A DNA stretch of 64,000 bases, taken from CAVQCJ01 sp963771835. Its GTDB lineage: Bacteria; Actinomycetota; Actinomycetes; Prado026. Made by a program: the position numbers and the translations under genes. The notes below the pieces were generated by a model. That model worked only from the letters and a program-made list of their open reading frames with translations, was not told where the DNA came from and ran no database searches. The stretch is taken from the NCBI GenBank assembly GCA_963771835.1, contig CAVYVA010000004.1, positions 957,477 through 1,021,476 of the forward strand, in the 5' to 3' direction. Each line of letters starts with the position of its first letter. Within the stretch, counting starts at the first letter, position 1. Below are positions 54,825-63,091 of this stretch, piece after piece.

Positions 54825-56081
54825 TCAGAGCGCCGCACGGCGGGCGGCCAGCAGGTCGCGCTCGGCTGCGTTGTCGGTGCGGGCCAGCGCCTGGTCGTAC
54901 GCCGACCGTGCCTCGTCTTCGCGACCCAGCCGCTGCAGCAGGTCCGCGCGGGTCGCGTGCAGGAGGTAGTACCCGTCCAGGTCGAGGCCGTCAACGATGG
55001 CCAGCGCCGGCCCCGGACCGTCGACCTCCCCCACCGCGATCGCGCGGTTCAGCTCGACCACCGGCGTCGGGGCGAGCACCAGCAGGTGGTCGTACAGCGC
55101 GAGGATCTGTGCCCAGTCGGTGTCCTGCGCGGCGGCCGCGTCGCTGTGCACCGCCGCGATGGCCGCCTGCACCTGGTACGGGCCCGGCGCGTTGCGGCGC
55201 AGGCACGCGCGGACCAGCGCCTGCCCTTCGTCGACGAGGTCGCGGCGCCACTGCGAGCGGTCCTGCTCCGGCAGCGGGACCAGCGAACCGTCCAGGCCCA
55301 CCCGGGCCCCGCGGCGCGACTCGGTGAGCAGCATCAGCGCGAGCAGGCCGACCACCTCGGGCTCGTCCGGCATCAGCTCGACGAGCAGCCGGCCCAGCCG
55401 GATCGCCTCGTCGCTGAGCTCGGTGCGGACCAGCGAGTCACCGCTGCTCGCCACGTACCCCTCGTTGAACACGAGGTAGACCACTGCGAGCACCGGCCGC
55501 AGCCGATCCGGCAGCTCTGCATGCGTCGGGACCCGGTACGGGATCCGCGCAGCCCGGATCTTGTTCTTCGCCCGGACGATGCGTTGCGCCATCGTCGGCT
55601 CCGGCACCAGGAAGGCCCGGGCGATCTCCGGCGTCTGCAGCCCGGCGATGAGACGCAACGTCAGCGCCACCTGGGCCGCGGGGGCCAGCGCCGGGTGGCA
55701 GCAGGTGAAGACGAGGCGGAGCCGGTCGTCGTCCACGGCACCCCGCTCCTCCGGTTCGTCCATGCCGTGCAGCAGGGCGGCCTGCACGTGCCGGTCGTGC
55801 CGCGTCGACTCGCGCCGGAGCCGGTCGATCGCGCGGTTGCGGGCCGTCGTGACGATCCAGCCGGCCGGGCTGGGTGGCACCCCGCTGGTGGGCCACGTCT
55901 GCACGGCGACCGCGAACGCCTCCTGGACCGCCTCTTCGGCGATGTCTATGTCGCCGAAAAGGCGGACCAGGGTGGCCACGGCGCGACCGGAGTCCTGCCG
56001 GAACACCCGCTCGACCTGCTCGGCCGCGAGGCGGCCGGGGCCGTCGCCCGGTGCGTCGGGGACGCGTGATGCGTGCGGCAA
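54825..56081 (-). CDS. ECF42-type RNA polymerase sigma factor with extended C-terminus
   Basis: The 418-residue protein begins with a sigma-70 region 2 (LVRLFGDIDIAEEAVQEAF, WIVTTARNRAIDRLRRES) and region 4 (RLIAGLQTPEIARAFLVPE, RIVRAKNKIRAA). It then has a C-terminal helical half (RPVLAVVYLVFNEGYVASSG, LVELMPDEPEVVGLLALML) that is characteristic of ECF42. This group is nearly always next to a DGPF/YCII-like protein, as here. The C-terminal part replaces an anti-sigma factor in controlling it. The start appears to be TTG 56081, seven bases after the DGPF stop. Confidence 0.88.
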   Translation of the reverse strand: MPHASRVPDAPGDGPGRLAAEQVERVFRQDSGRAVATLVRLFGDIDIAEEAVQEAFAVAVQTWPTSGVPPSPAGWIVTTARNRAIDRLRRESTRHDRHVQAALLHGMDEPEERGAVDDDRLRLVFTCCHPALAPAAQVALTLRLIAGLQTPEIARAFLVPEPTMAQRIVRAKNKIRAARIPYRVPTHAELPDRLRPVLAVVYLVFNEGYVASSGDSLVRTELSDEAIRLGRLLVELMPDEPEVVGLLALMLLTESRRGARVGLDGSLVPLPEQDRSQWRRDLVDEGQALVRACLRRNAPGPYQVQAAIAAVHSDAAAAQDTDWAQILALYDHLLVLAPTPVVELNRAIAVGEVDGPGPALAIVDGLDLDGYYLLHATRADLLQRLGREDEARSAYDQALARTDNAAERDLLAARRAAL

Positions 56082-56087
56082 CGTCCG

Positions 56088-56441
56088 TCAGGTTCCGGCT
56101 TCGTCGAACGGGCGCACCTCGACCGGCGCACCGCACGCGACCGAGCCCTCGGCAGCCAGCGCGAGCGCGGCGTCCAGGTCGGGAGCCGAGATGACCCAGA
56201 AGCCGCCCAGCTGCTCCTTGCTCTCCGCGAACGGCCCGTCGGTGGTCAGCACCTCGCCGTCCTGGACCCGCACCACGGTCGCCGTGGTCGCCGGGTGCAG
56301 CCCGCCGGCGAACACCCAGGAGCCCTGCGCCCTGAGCTTGTCGTTGAAGACATCGACGTCCTTGAACATCTGGGCCATCTCTTCGTCGGACGGCGCGGGT
56401 GTGCCCTCCACGCCCCACACCGACAGCAGGTACTGCGTCAT
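56088..56441 (-). CDS. DGPF/YCII-domain protein, partner of the ECF42 sigma factor
   Basis: The 117-residue protein starts MTQYLLSVWGVEG and includes EVLTTDGPFAESKEQLGGFW, the DGPF motif, and DLDAALALAAEGSV. YCII-related DGPF proteins lie beside ECF42 sigma factors in most actinobacteria and may be targets or ligand-binding modulators. The two genes are co-oriented with seven bases between them. Confidence 0.87.
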   Translation of the reverse strand: MTQYLLSVWGVEGTPAPSDEEMAQMFKDVDVFNDKLRAQGSWVFAGGLHPATTATVVRVQDGEVLTTDGPFAESKEQLGGFWVISAPDLDAALALAAEGSVACGAPVEVRPFDEAGT

Positions 56442-56574
56442 CTCGGATCTCCTCTGTGCGGTCCACCGGCCGATCCGGCGTCTCACCCTCTGTACGAAGA
56501 CACCCTGCCCGGATCGACACCTCCGCCGAACTTCCTTGGCAGAAGTTTCGCGGGCGCGATGCCAGGATCGGCCC

Positions 56575-57051
56575 GTGCGGGTGCGCGAGCTGACCGAGGC
56601 CGAGCGGCCGTGGCTGGTCGAGCGGCTGGTCGCCGGCTGGGGCTCGGTGGGCGTGGCCCGCCTTGGGGAGCTGCGGGACGCCTCAGCACTGCCCGCCCTC
56701 GTGGCCGAGCAGGACGGCGTGCCGGCCGGGCTGCTCACGTACGAGATCGTGGGTGACGAGCTCGAGGCGATGACGATCGACGCCTACGTCGAGGGGGCCG
56801 GAGCCGGGTCGGCGCTGCTCGCCGCGGCGGCCGACGTGGGGCGCCGGTCGGGGTGCCGCCGGCTCTGGCTGATCACCACCAACGACAACCTGCGGGCGCT
56901 GCGGTTCTACCAGCGGCGCGGACTGCGGCTGGTCGCGGTGCACCCGGGGGCCGTGGAGGTCGCGCGGGCGCTCAAGCCGTCGATCCCGCTGGTCGGCCAG
57001 CACGGCATCGCGATTCGGGACGAGATCGAGCTCGAGCTGCTGCTCGGTTGA
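56575..57051 (+). CDS. GNAT-family N-acetyltransferase
   Basis: The 158-residue protein reads VRELTEAERPWLVERLVAGW, DELEAMTIDAYVEGAGAGSA (acetyl-CoA loop, a weak GxGxG variant) and TTNDNLRALRFYQRRGLRLV, the C-terminal motif B. GTG 56575 and GTG 56581 are both usable. The acetylation target is unknown. It is the last gene before tRNA-Arg and is transcribed toward it. Confidence 0.82.
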   Translation: MRVRELTEAERPWLVERLVAGWGSVGVARLGELRDASALPALVAEQDGVPAGLLTYEIVGDELEAMTIDAYVEGAGAGSALLAAAADVGRRSGCRRLWLITTNDNLRALRFYQRRGLRLVAVHPGAVEVARALKPSIPLVGQHGIAIRDEIELELLLG

Positions 57052-57108
57052 CGGTTTTCGAGGCGGCGCAGCCCCCGGCTACACTTGCCGGCGGCCCGTG
57101 CTGGCCGA

Positions 57109-57181
57109 GCGCCCGTAGCTCAACGGATAGAGCATCTGACTACGGATCAGAAGGTTAGGGGTTCGAATCCCTTCGGGCGCG
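57109..57181 (+). tRNA. tRNA-Arg (anticodon ACG)
   Basis: GCGCCCG pairs with CGGGCGC for a perfect acceptor stem with discriminator G. The anticodon arm TCTGA-CTACGGA-TCAGA contains ACG, read as ICG, for CGU/CGC/CGA codons. GCTC-AACGGATA-GAGC is the D arm. The T arm AGGGG-TTCGAAT-CCCTT has one G-U pair. CCA is not encoded. TACACT at 57080-57085 is a likely -10. Confidence 0.95.
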
Positions 57182-57246
57182 CACCCTCTGACCTGGGAAT
57201 CCCTTGATCATCTAGTGGTCGTTGGATGGGCCGTTGCTCGCCATAT

Positions 57247-57579
57247 CTAACGGCTGTCTAACGTCGGCTGCTCGTTGACCAGATTGGCCAAGCGTTCAGC
57301 AGACCGGCGGGGTACATCCGGTGCGATGTTGCTGTACGGGTCAGCTGTGATCACGATGCTGCTGTGGCCGAGCCGGTCCGAGACCTCCTTCAGCGTCTCG
57401 CCTGCCTCCAGACCGAGACCGGCCGAAGTGTGGCGGAGGTCGTGGAGCCGGATCCTCGGCAGTCCAGCAATCTTGATCATGCGCTGGAAGTGGGCACTGA
57501 CGATAGAAGCCGTGCCATGGCGGGGTGATCCTGGAGGCATGAGCATCGTGAGGGCGCCTCGCGGGAAGGCCCGAAACAT
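57247..57579 (-). pseudogene. Tyrosine-recombinase (integrase) C-terminal remnant beside tRNA-Arg
   Basis: From about position 57525 the minus strand reads SAHFQRMIKIAGLPRIRLHD, LRHTSAGLGLEAGETLKEVS and DRLGHSSIVITADPYSNIAP. These contain the HxLR Arg box and LGH His, with Tyr in DPYSN at the nucleophile position. The N-terminal domain, core-binding part and first catalytic Arg are missing, and the 30 codons upstream are not protein-like. It lies 65 bases beyond tRNA-Arg, pointing at it, the usual place for an integrated element's integrase. The element itself has been lost or eroded. Confidence 0.75.
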
Positions 57580-57581
57580 CT

Positions 57582-57910
57582 ACAAGCCCTGGTCCAGCGT
57601 CGGCCAGGGCTACGCCCGCCCCCGGAGCGGCCGGCGAAGCTGCGGACGCCTCAGGAGTGCTTCGTCTGCCTGCACGTGATGGCGGTCGGCACCATGGCCG
57701 CCCGGTCCTCCCGGCAGCGGCGATGGCGGCACACCGGCTGCTCGGTCGGACGCACGGGCAACGGCTTCCGCGCCTAATCACGTACCAGAGCCCTCTCGAT
57801 TCCGAGGTTATCCACAGCCCAATAACCGGCATTCGGTGCGGAGTGGCCTTCTTAGGTATCAAGCAGGTTCGGCGACAGTGGTAGGGCGCGCAAGGGCTTG
57901 TTGGGGTCGC
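57582..57910. other. 330-base stretch without a clear gene
   Basis: The sequence upstream of the integrase remnant has open frames on both strands, but their translations are Arg/Pro/Ser-rich and carry no integrase N-terminal motif. It may be the eroded 5' part of the integrase gene. No RNA gene, repeat copy or promoter was identified. Confidence 0.4.
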
Positions 57911-58225
57911 TCATCTCCTGGGATTCAGTCCCGCCCACAAACCGTCTGCATCTCTTCGCGCGTGAGCGACCCGAGCGAGGTCGTCGTTGTGTCCATGCGG
58001 TCGCGCTCGTGCCGCCGGTCCCCCGGGCTGAGACCGCTGACTGTGCCACCTCACGTTCAGCACGACGATGAGCGCAAGCAAGACCAGGACGAGGGTGAGT
58101 CCTGCCCCGACCAGCGCCCAGCGCACCGGTTCGAGCCAGGCATGGGCAGGAGCCATGGCCACCGGTACAGGCGGCGGCGGCCCGAGTGGCGGATCTGGGG
58201 GTGGGAACCCGAGATGGGCGGTCAT
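57911..58225 (-). CDS. Possible single-helix membrane protein
   Basis: The 104-residue frame starts MTAHLGFPPPDPPLGPPPPV, a Pro-rich cytoplasmic tail, followed by one strong helix WALVGAGLTLVLVLLALIVV and a basic extension. No family is recognised and the last 40 residues are compositionally weak. It is divergent from the cyclase-fusion gene 158 bases away. It could be a true small protein or a chance frame. Confidence 0.4.
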   Translation of the reverse strand: MTAHLGFPPPDPPLGPPPPVPVAMAPAHAWLEPVRWALVGAGLTLVLVLLALIVVLNVRWHSQRSQPGGPAARARPHGHNDDLARVAHARRDADGLWAGLNPRR

Positions 58226-58383
58226 GGCTTTCCTCCGAGTCAGGGTGGAGATGCCAGCCTGCCCAGGGCGCGCGGGTACCGCTGTCTTGCAGGTGACAGC
58301 TGACCGCAGACCTGTCCCTGGCTACGGGAACGAGGCCGGCTCTTCCCCTAACGGTCGGGGATCTGGTCTGCCATCCTCGTGCC

Positions 58384-61300
58384 ATGGACGGTCTGGAGAC
58401 CGGCCCGGGTGAAGTCCACTCGAACGATCTGCGTGCGCCGACCGGCCCGCGGGAGTGGCAGTCACGTCCCGCTCTGCGGGTGTTCATGTTCGCCGACATC
58501 CGTGGCTACACGTTCTTCACCGCCCAGCGCGGGGCGGAGGCGGCAGCACAGCTCGTCGCTCGCTTCCGCCAGGTTGCCACCGGCCCGATAACGGTCAATG
58601 GCGGCTCGATCCGCGACACAGCGGGTGACGAGATCCTGGCGGAGTTCGCGTCGCCACGCGACGCGGTGCGCGCGGCCATCAGCCTGCAGGACGTCTGCGC
58701 GGAGGCAACCCTGGCGAACCCCAGCCTGCCGCTGGGTGTCGGCGTCGGACTCGACGTGGGCGAGCTTGGCGGGCCAGGTGAGGGCGTCTCGACAGACGCC
58801 CTGAACATGGCGGCGCGTCTGTGCGCGGCGGCCAGGGCGGGTGAATGCCTGGCCAGTCCCGAGCTGGTACATCTCGCTGGTGCGTTGGCTGCGGTGGCCT
58901 ATGACAACCGTGGGCGTGTCCCCCTGAAGGGGTTGGGACGTCGACACGTCGTGCGTGTTCGGGTCAGCCACCCGGACCGCGGCCGCGAGGCAGCGCTCGC
59001 ACCGCTGATGATCGGCGCAACCGAGCGACACCAGGCTCGGCGCCGGCGGCGGGTCGTGATCGCCGGACTGACCATCGCGGTCGTGGTCGCGGGCTCGGGC
59101 ACGTGGTGGCTCGCCCGCCGAACCAACAGCCCGCCCACGATCCCGGCGCAGACCGTCGGACTGATCGACCCGTCTGGAGGTCGGCTGCTGGCCAGCGTCC
59201 CGGTCGGCCTAGGGCCATCCGGCATCGCCGCCAGCGGTAACGACGTCTGGGTGGCCAACACTGCCGAGAGCTCCGTGTCCCGGATCGACCAAGGCACTCG
59301 CTCGGTCGTCCAAAGAACCCCGGTCGATGCGGGACCGGTTGCGGTCGTCGTGGTGGGGGCGGACCTGTGGGTGGCGAACAGTCAGGCCGGCACCGTCTCC
59401 GAGATCAGCACACAGACAGGTCTGCCCGTCGCGGACAGTCTGGTTGTCGGTAACGAACCAACCGCGATCACCGCCGGCTTTGGCTCCGTCTGGGTGGTCA
59501 ACGAGGGCGACGGGTCGCTGACCCGGATCGATCCCAGCGGAACCACGCTGCCCAAGACAAAGTTCGTCGTTGAGTCCCCCGACGGCATAACCACGGGGCT
59601 CGGTTCGGTATGGGTCAGCAACCGCGCAGACGGCACGGTCGCCCAAGTCGACCCGGACACCATGGAAGTGACCCGCCTGTTCCCCGTGGGTTCCGGACCC
59701 CAGGGGATCGTGGTGAGCGCCGGCGGGGTCTGGGTGGCGAACAGCCTGGACCTGACCGTGTCCCACATCGACCCGCGGACCGGCACGGTGACGTCGGACC
59801 CAGTCGGTGACACCCCGACGGCGATCACCAGCGACGGCGGATCCCTCTGGGTCACCGACGCCGGCGACGCGACCGTCGCTCAGATCGATCCGAGCACGGC
59901 TCAGGTCACCAGACGGCTGTCGGTCGGGAGCTCACCCCGCGGGCTCGTCGCCACCGGGTCCGGGCTTTGGGTGGTCGGGCAACCGATGCCATCGGCAGCA
60001 CACCGCGGCGGGACGCTCACCGTCTCCTACGGCGGCGGCTTCCCCACCGTTGACCCGGCCCTGGTCTACAACCCGGACATCTCGCCCACGGCACTCTCCC
60101 TCGTCTACGACGGGCTGGTCGGCCTGCACCGAACCTCCGGAGCTGCAGGCTACGAGCTGGTGCCAGACCTCGCGCAGAGCCTCCCCAGACCTACGCCCGA
60201 CGGACTCAGGTACACGTTCACCCTACGATCAGGCATCCGGTACTCCGACGGCACGCCGCTGCAGGCCGACGACGTGCGCCGCGGGATCGAGCGCAGCTTC
60301 GTCCAGCCCCTTGACCCTAACAACGGCCACCCCCAGTATCTGGACGCCATCAAGGGCGCCGCCGCATGCATCCACGCGCCGCTCACGCCCTGCCACCTCA
60401 CCGCGGGCGTCGAGACCAACAACAAGCGCGGGACCGTAATCATCCATCTGAGCAGACCCGACCCGGACCTGCTCGCCAAGCTCACCCTCCCCTACGCGAG
60501 CGCGACTCCGGCCAGCGCGCCCCAGCCCCAGCGCAATCTCGGCGGCCCGGCGTTCCCGGGCACCGGCCCCTACCAGATCAGCGACTACCTCCCGCCCAAG
60601 CTCGACGCCAAAGGCGATGTGGTAACCGACGCCAACGGCGATGCGGTAGTTCCAGGTCACCTCACCTTGACCCGCAACCGCTTCTTCCATCAGTGGTCAT
60701 CGGTCGCGCAGCCCGCCGGCTTCCCCAACGTGATCCGCTGGGTCTCCGGGGCTAGCGGTGTCCCGGATTCCATCGCGGTCGAGGATGGAGTCGCGGACCT
60801 TGCCGGCCTGGGCCTGAAGGAGACAGCGGCCCTGCACCGGCAGTACCCCGCCCAGGTGCTCCAGCCCACCAGCCCGTGGTCCGAGATGTTCGTGCTCAAC
60901 ACCAACCGGCCCCCATTCGACAACCCGCAGGCTCGTCGAGCAGTCGCCCTCGCACTGGACCGAACCGCGCTGGCCGCCAGCGCAGCCGAACCGGCCGCAG
61001 ACATCGAATGCCGCCTCGTCCCACCCGGCTACCCCGGCTACCAGCCCGGGTGCCCCGCGGACGCCCACGTCGACACCCTGACGGCCGCAGCGCTGGCCAA
61101 GGCCCACATCAAGACCCCCGTGAATCTGTACATCTGGCCATACCCACGGTTCGAGGCCAAGGCTGCCGACCTGGCGAAGGCGCTGGGCAGGCTTGGAGTC
61201 ACCGTGAACATCATCGCCCGACATGAGGGGTACGGGCAGCAGGGCCCCACCGACCCTGTGCCTGGGAAACCGGTCAACATGTACGGGTTTGCGTGGGGTC

Positions 61301-61608
61301 CGGACTTCCCGTCGGTGACGCAGTACTACACCCCGTTGTTCGCCTGCCCCGATCGCAGCACCAGCATGGGAGCCTTCTGCGACCCCGCGCTCGACAACAT
61401 GGTGCGACAGGCCAAGGCGGACCAATTTTCAAACCCCGGCCAAGCCAGCCAACTATGGAAGGACGCCTACAGCAGGCTCGACGCGGCCGACGTGGTCCTC
61501 GCCACCGGCGCATCCCCGAGCAGCTACCTCGTCTCTCCACGGATCCGGAACTTCCAGGCCAGCCCCCTGACCGGCACCCCGCTGCTCGACCAGATGTGGG
61601 TGCAATAG
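58384..61608 (+). CDS. Class III cyclase-like / TM / seven-bladed YVTN-type propeller / SBP_bac_5 receptor-like fusion
   Basis: One intact 1074-residue chain. Residues 30-165 are a class III nucleotide cyclase-like domain with metal-binding Asp38 in FADIRGYT, Asp82 in AGDEILAEF, and Asn141/Arg145 in LNMAARL for transition-state binding; the usual substrate-specifying Lys before GD is Asp79. A single helix at 224-243 (VVIAGLTIAVVVAGSGTWWL), with an Arg cluster before it, puts the N-terminus inside. Residues about 276-535 hold seven repeats ending in WVAN or similar, a YVTN/Vgb-type propeller. Residues 540-1074 are an SBP_bac_5 oligopeptide-binding protein (LVPDLAQSLPRPTPDGLRYT, YSDGTPLQADDVRRGIERSF). 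It is probably a one-protein receptor that reads an external peptide and signals by cyclic nucleotide. This is inference; the architecture is direct. Confidence 0.85.
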   Translation: MDGLETGPGEVHSNDLRAPTGPREWQSRPALRVFMFADIRGYTFFTAQRGAEAAAQLVARFRQVATGPITVNGGSIRDTAGDEILAEFASPRDAVRAAISLQDVCAEATLANPSLPLGVGVGLDVGELGGPGEGVSTDALNMAARLCAAARAGECLASPELVHLAGALAAVAYDNRGRVPLKGLGRRHVVRVRVSHPDRGREAALAPLMIGATERHQARRRRRVVIAGLTIAVVVAGSGTWWLARRTNSPPTIPAQTVGLIDPSGGRLLASVPVGLGPSGIAASGNDVWVANTAESSVSRIDQGTRSVVQRTPVDAGPVAVVVVGADLWVANSQAGTVSEISTQTGLPVADSLVVGNEPTAITAGFGSVWVVNEGDGSLTRIDPSGTTLPKTKFVVESPDGITTGLGSVWVSNRADGTVAQVDPDTMEVTRLFPVGSGPQGIVVSAGGVWVANSLDLTVSHIDPRTGTVTSDPVGDTPTAITSDGGSLWVTDAGDATVAQIDPSTAQVTRRLSVGSSPRGLVATGSGLWVVGQPMPSAAHRGGTLTVSYGGGFPTVDPALVYNPDISPTALSLVYDGLVGLHRTSGAAGYELVPDLAQSLPRPTPDGLRYTFTLRSGIRYSDGTPLQADDVRRGIERSFVQPLDPNNGHPQYLDAIKGAAACIHAPLTPCHLTAGVETNNKRGTVIIHLSRPDPDLLAKLTLPYASATPASAPQPQRNLGGPAFPGTGPYQISDYLPPKLDAKGDVVTDANGDAVVPGHLTLTRNRFFHQWSSVAQPAGFPNVIRWVSGASGVPDSIAVEDGVADLAGLGLKETAALHRQYPAQVLQPTSPWSEMFVLNTNRPPFDNPQARRAVALALDRTALAASAAEPAADIECRLVPPGYPGYQPGCPADAHVDTLTAAALAKAHIKTPVNLYIWPYPRFEAKAADLAKALGRLGVTVNIIARHEGYGQQGPTDPVPGKPVNMYGFAWGPDFPSVTQYYTPLFACPDRSTSMGAFCDPALDNMVRQAKADQFSNPGQASQLWKDAYSRLDAADVVLATGASPSSYLVSPRIRNFQASPLTGTPLLDQMWVQ

Positions 61609-61791
61609 ACCCAGCCAGAACGGCACCTCGGCCCCACGCCAGAGCGCTCCGCAGAGATCCCACCGGCTTGTCGGACCGGCGGTAGCAAATGGCTCCCCGC
61701 GCACAGAAGTGCCGATACAGGCGCACGAGACGGCTCCCATCTGCCTCCACGGAGGCTCCCGCGCCGTCCCTCGAGGCGTACCTTGATCGCC
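61609..61791. other. Short intergenic region with repeat copy 2 and a -10 box
   Basis: The only elements are the hairpin repeat at 61701-61722 and TACCTT at 61779-61784, seven bases before the zinc-ribbon ATG. Confidence 0.4.
61701..61722. repeat. Short double-hairpin intergenic repeat, copy 2
   Basis: GCAC-AGAA-GTGC followed by CCG-ATAC-AGG, a variant of the 321 copy, between the cyclase fusion and the zinc-ribbon gene. Confidence 0.6.
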
Positions 61792-61956
61792 ATGAGCAAG
61801 CCGTTCCGGTGCAGGATCGCTCTCCATGCCTGGCACGCCGTCAAAGACCCCGAGGACGGTTCCCCCCTGCTGGAGTGTTCCCGCTGTGGCAAGACCGAGT
61901 CGCGTTCGACGAACGTGATGGCCCGGATCGGATGGCCTGGCCGCACGCCCAACTAG
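61792..61956 (+). CDS. 54-residue zinc-ribbon-like protein
   Basis: The frame is ATG 61792 to TAG 61956. The product starts MSKPFRCRIALHAWHAV and has LLECSRCGKTESRSTN, so Cys7, His12, His15 and a CSRC pair are positioned for a compact zinc site. Similar 40-60 residue actinobacterial proteins begin with Cys-Arg-x-x-Leu-x-His-x-Trp. TACCTT ends seven bases before the ATG, in the leaderless spacing seen for several genes in this window. Its role is unknown. Confidence 0.65.
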   Translation: MSKPFRCRIALHAWHAVKDPEDGSPLLECSRCGKTESRSTNVMARIGWPGRTPN

Positions 61957-61988
61957 CGTCCCGTCGCACATCGAAGCTCCCTTGCGCC

Positions 61989-62010
61989 GCACCGAAGTGC
62001 CGATCAGGGG
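61989..62010. repeat. Short double-hairpin intergenic repeat, copy 3
   Basis: GCAC-CGAA-GTGC followed by CCG-ATCA-GGG, between the zinc-ribbon gene and the 62036 gene. Confidence 0.6.
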
Positions 62011-62035
62011 CGGGTTAGGCGTGCAGGATGAGCCA

Positions 62036-62272
62036 GTGGACTCGGAGTACCTGGTCGTCTACGACTACGGGATGGGCGGGCTATGGGGCGTGCTTCTGGC
62101 GCCCTCCGAGGTAGCGATCAAGGCGAAGTACCCGGAGCTCCGCATCGCGTCCGAGCGGCCCGCCTGGATGACCGAGGAAGCGTTCCAGCGCCTTCGCGAA
62201 CAGCCACTCTGGCTCGACGCGGAACCCGAGGGCATGCTCCAGGCCGTCGTGTCGGACCGCGAGCACGACTGA
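62036..62272 (+). CDS. Small conserved hypothetical protein
   Basis: The product (78 residues from GTG 62036; GTG 62021 is also in frame) reads SEYLVVYDYGMGGLWGVLLA, SEVAIKAKYPELRIASERPA and WMTEEAFQRLREQPLWLDAE. This matches a small bacterial protein type with a central PEL.I..E.PAWMT motif and no known function. It is intact. It is flanked by repeat copies 3 and 4 and is one of three tiny genes in a row each separated by the repeat. Confidence 0.7.
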   Translation: MDSEYLVVYDYGMGGLWGVLLAPSEVAIKAKYPELRIASERPAWMTEEAFQRLREQPLWLDAEPEGMLQAVVSDREHD

Positions 62273-62281
62273 TCGACGGGA

Positions 62282-62303
62282 GCACCGATGTGCCGCTACA
62301 GGG
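62282..62303. repeat. Short double-hairpin intergenic repeat, copy 4
   Basis: GCAC-CGAT-GTGC followed by CCG-CTAC-AGG, ten bases after the previous stop and 32 before the next ATG. Confidence 0.6.
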
Positions 62304-62334
62304 CTCAAGGCCGGCTACGGGAGGAAGATCCACC

Positions 62335-62699
62335 ATGGCTGCTTTCGGCTCGGGCTCGGAGCTGTGGCGTGTAGACGTGGTTCTGCGGCGCGGGAGGGCG
62401 GCCTCCGACACGCAGGCGCGCGTCCTCGACAGGTTGACCACGTGGCTGACCGATCTGCCGACGAGGCTGATGAAGAGGTTCACCCGACCGTGGCGGCCAC
62501 GTACTCCTACGACCTGTCGGCTCCCGAGGGAGAGGTCGGCGTTTCGTGCTCGGTGCGGGCGGATTCCGTCGGGCAGGCGGCGCAGCTGGGTTTCGAGACC
62601 GTCGCTCAGGCGTTCGCGGAAGTGGCCGGGCGGCCGCCCGAACTGTGGGACCTCAGGTTGATGCCTCGTTCGGCCATCACTGACGGCAGGTCTTCGTAG
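62335..62699 (+). CDS. Small hypothetical protein, frameshifted
   Basis: GGGAGGAAG lies eight bases before ATG 62335. The first part reads MAAFGSGSELWRVDVVLRRG, DTQARVLDRLTTW; a one-base deletion near 62445 moves the rest into EVHPTVAATYSYDLSAPEGE, VSCSVRADSVGQAAQLGFET and VAQAFAEVAGRPPELWDLRL. The two-part pattern (N-terminal helix, then a beta-alpha-beta unit) looks like one domain of about 120 residues. No family is recognised. It is followed at once by repeat copy 5. Confidence 0.5.
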
Positions 62700-62700
62700 C

Positions 62701-62722
62701 GCACCGAAGTGCCGTTCACGGC
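62701..62722. repeat. Short double-hairpin intergenic repeat, copy 5
   Basis: GCAC-CGAA-GTGC followed by CCG-TTCA-CGG, the same core as copy 1, beginning one base after the 62335 gene stop. Confidence 0.6.
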
Positions 62723-63091
62723 GGCCAGAAGATCTGCCCGGACCTCACCTGAAGGACCGGCCCATCCGATACTCGTGCCGTGAGCGACGGAGAATTGGGA
62801 AGGTCCGTCGGGACACATCATTGGCTGGGCGGTCGGCTGACGGTGGCCTTCCTCGCTGCCCGGGGGCCGGAATGGTCTCGTTGGTGAAGGCCGAGCGCGA
62901 CTCGCGTGCCTCGGCGTCGAGAATCCGCACGCCGGATCGGGTTCGGGCGTCCTCGCCATGCTCGGTCTTGGTCGGCCTTCTGCCTGCTTGGCGCGGTGAT
63001 CGCCACCTGGTGGGTGGTTCCGCTCCCTGGTCGTGTAGCCGGTCTCCACACGTACTTTCATAGTTGAAACGTGCACTGCCAGAGTTGACGC
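62723..63091. other. 370-base stretch without a recognised gene
   Basis: Both strands have short open frames with non-protein-like composition. No further repeat copy was found. The A/T-richer segment at 63040-63090 before the VOC gene may contain its promoter, but no clear -10/-35 pair can be set. Confidence 0.4.

Noticed and set aside
57165..57205. Attachment-site duplication GAATCCCTT next to tRNA-Arg
   Set aside because: Nine bases are too few, and the second copy lies inside the same 65-base gap, where an attachment site pair would not be expected.
61947..62722. Integron gene-cassette array (small genes with one palindromic site each)
   Set aside because: One copy is flanked by GCCCAAC (61947) and GTTAGGC (62014), which fit attC core sites, but the other four repeat copies have no such pair and no integron integrase is present.
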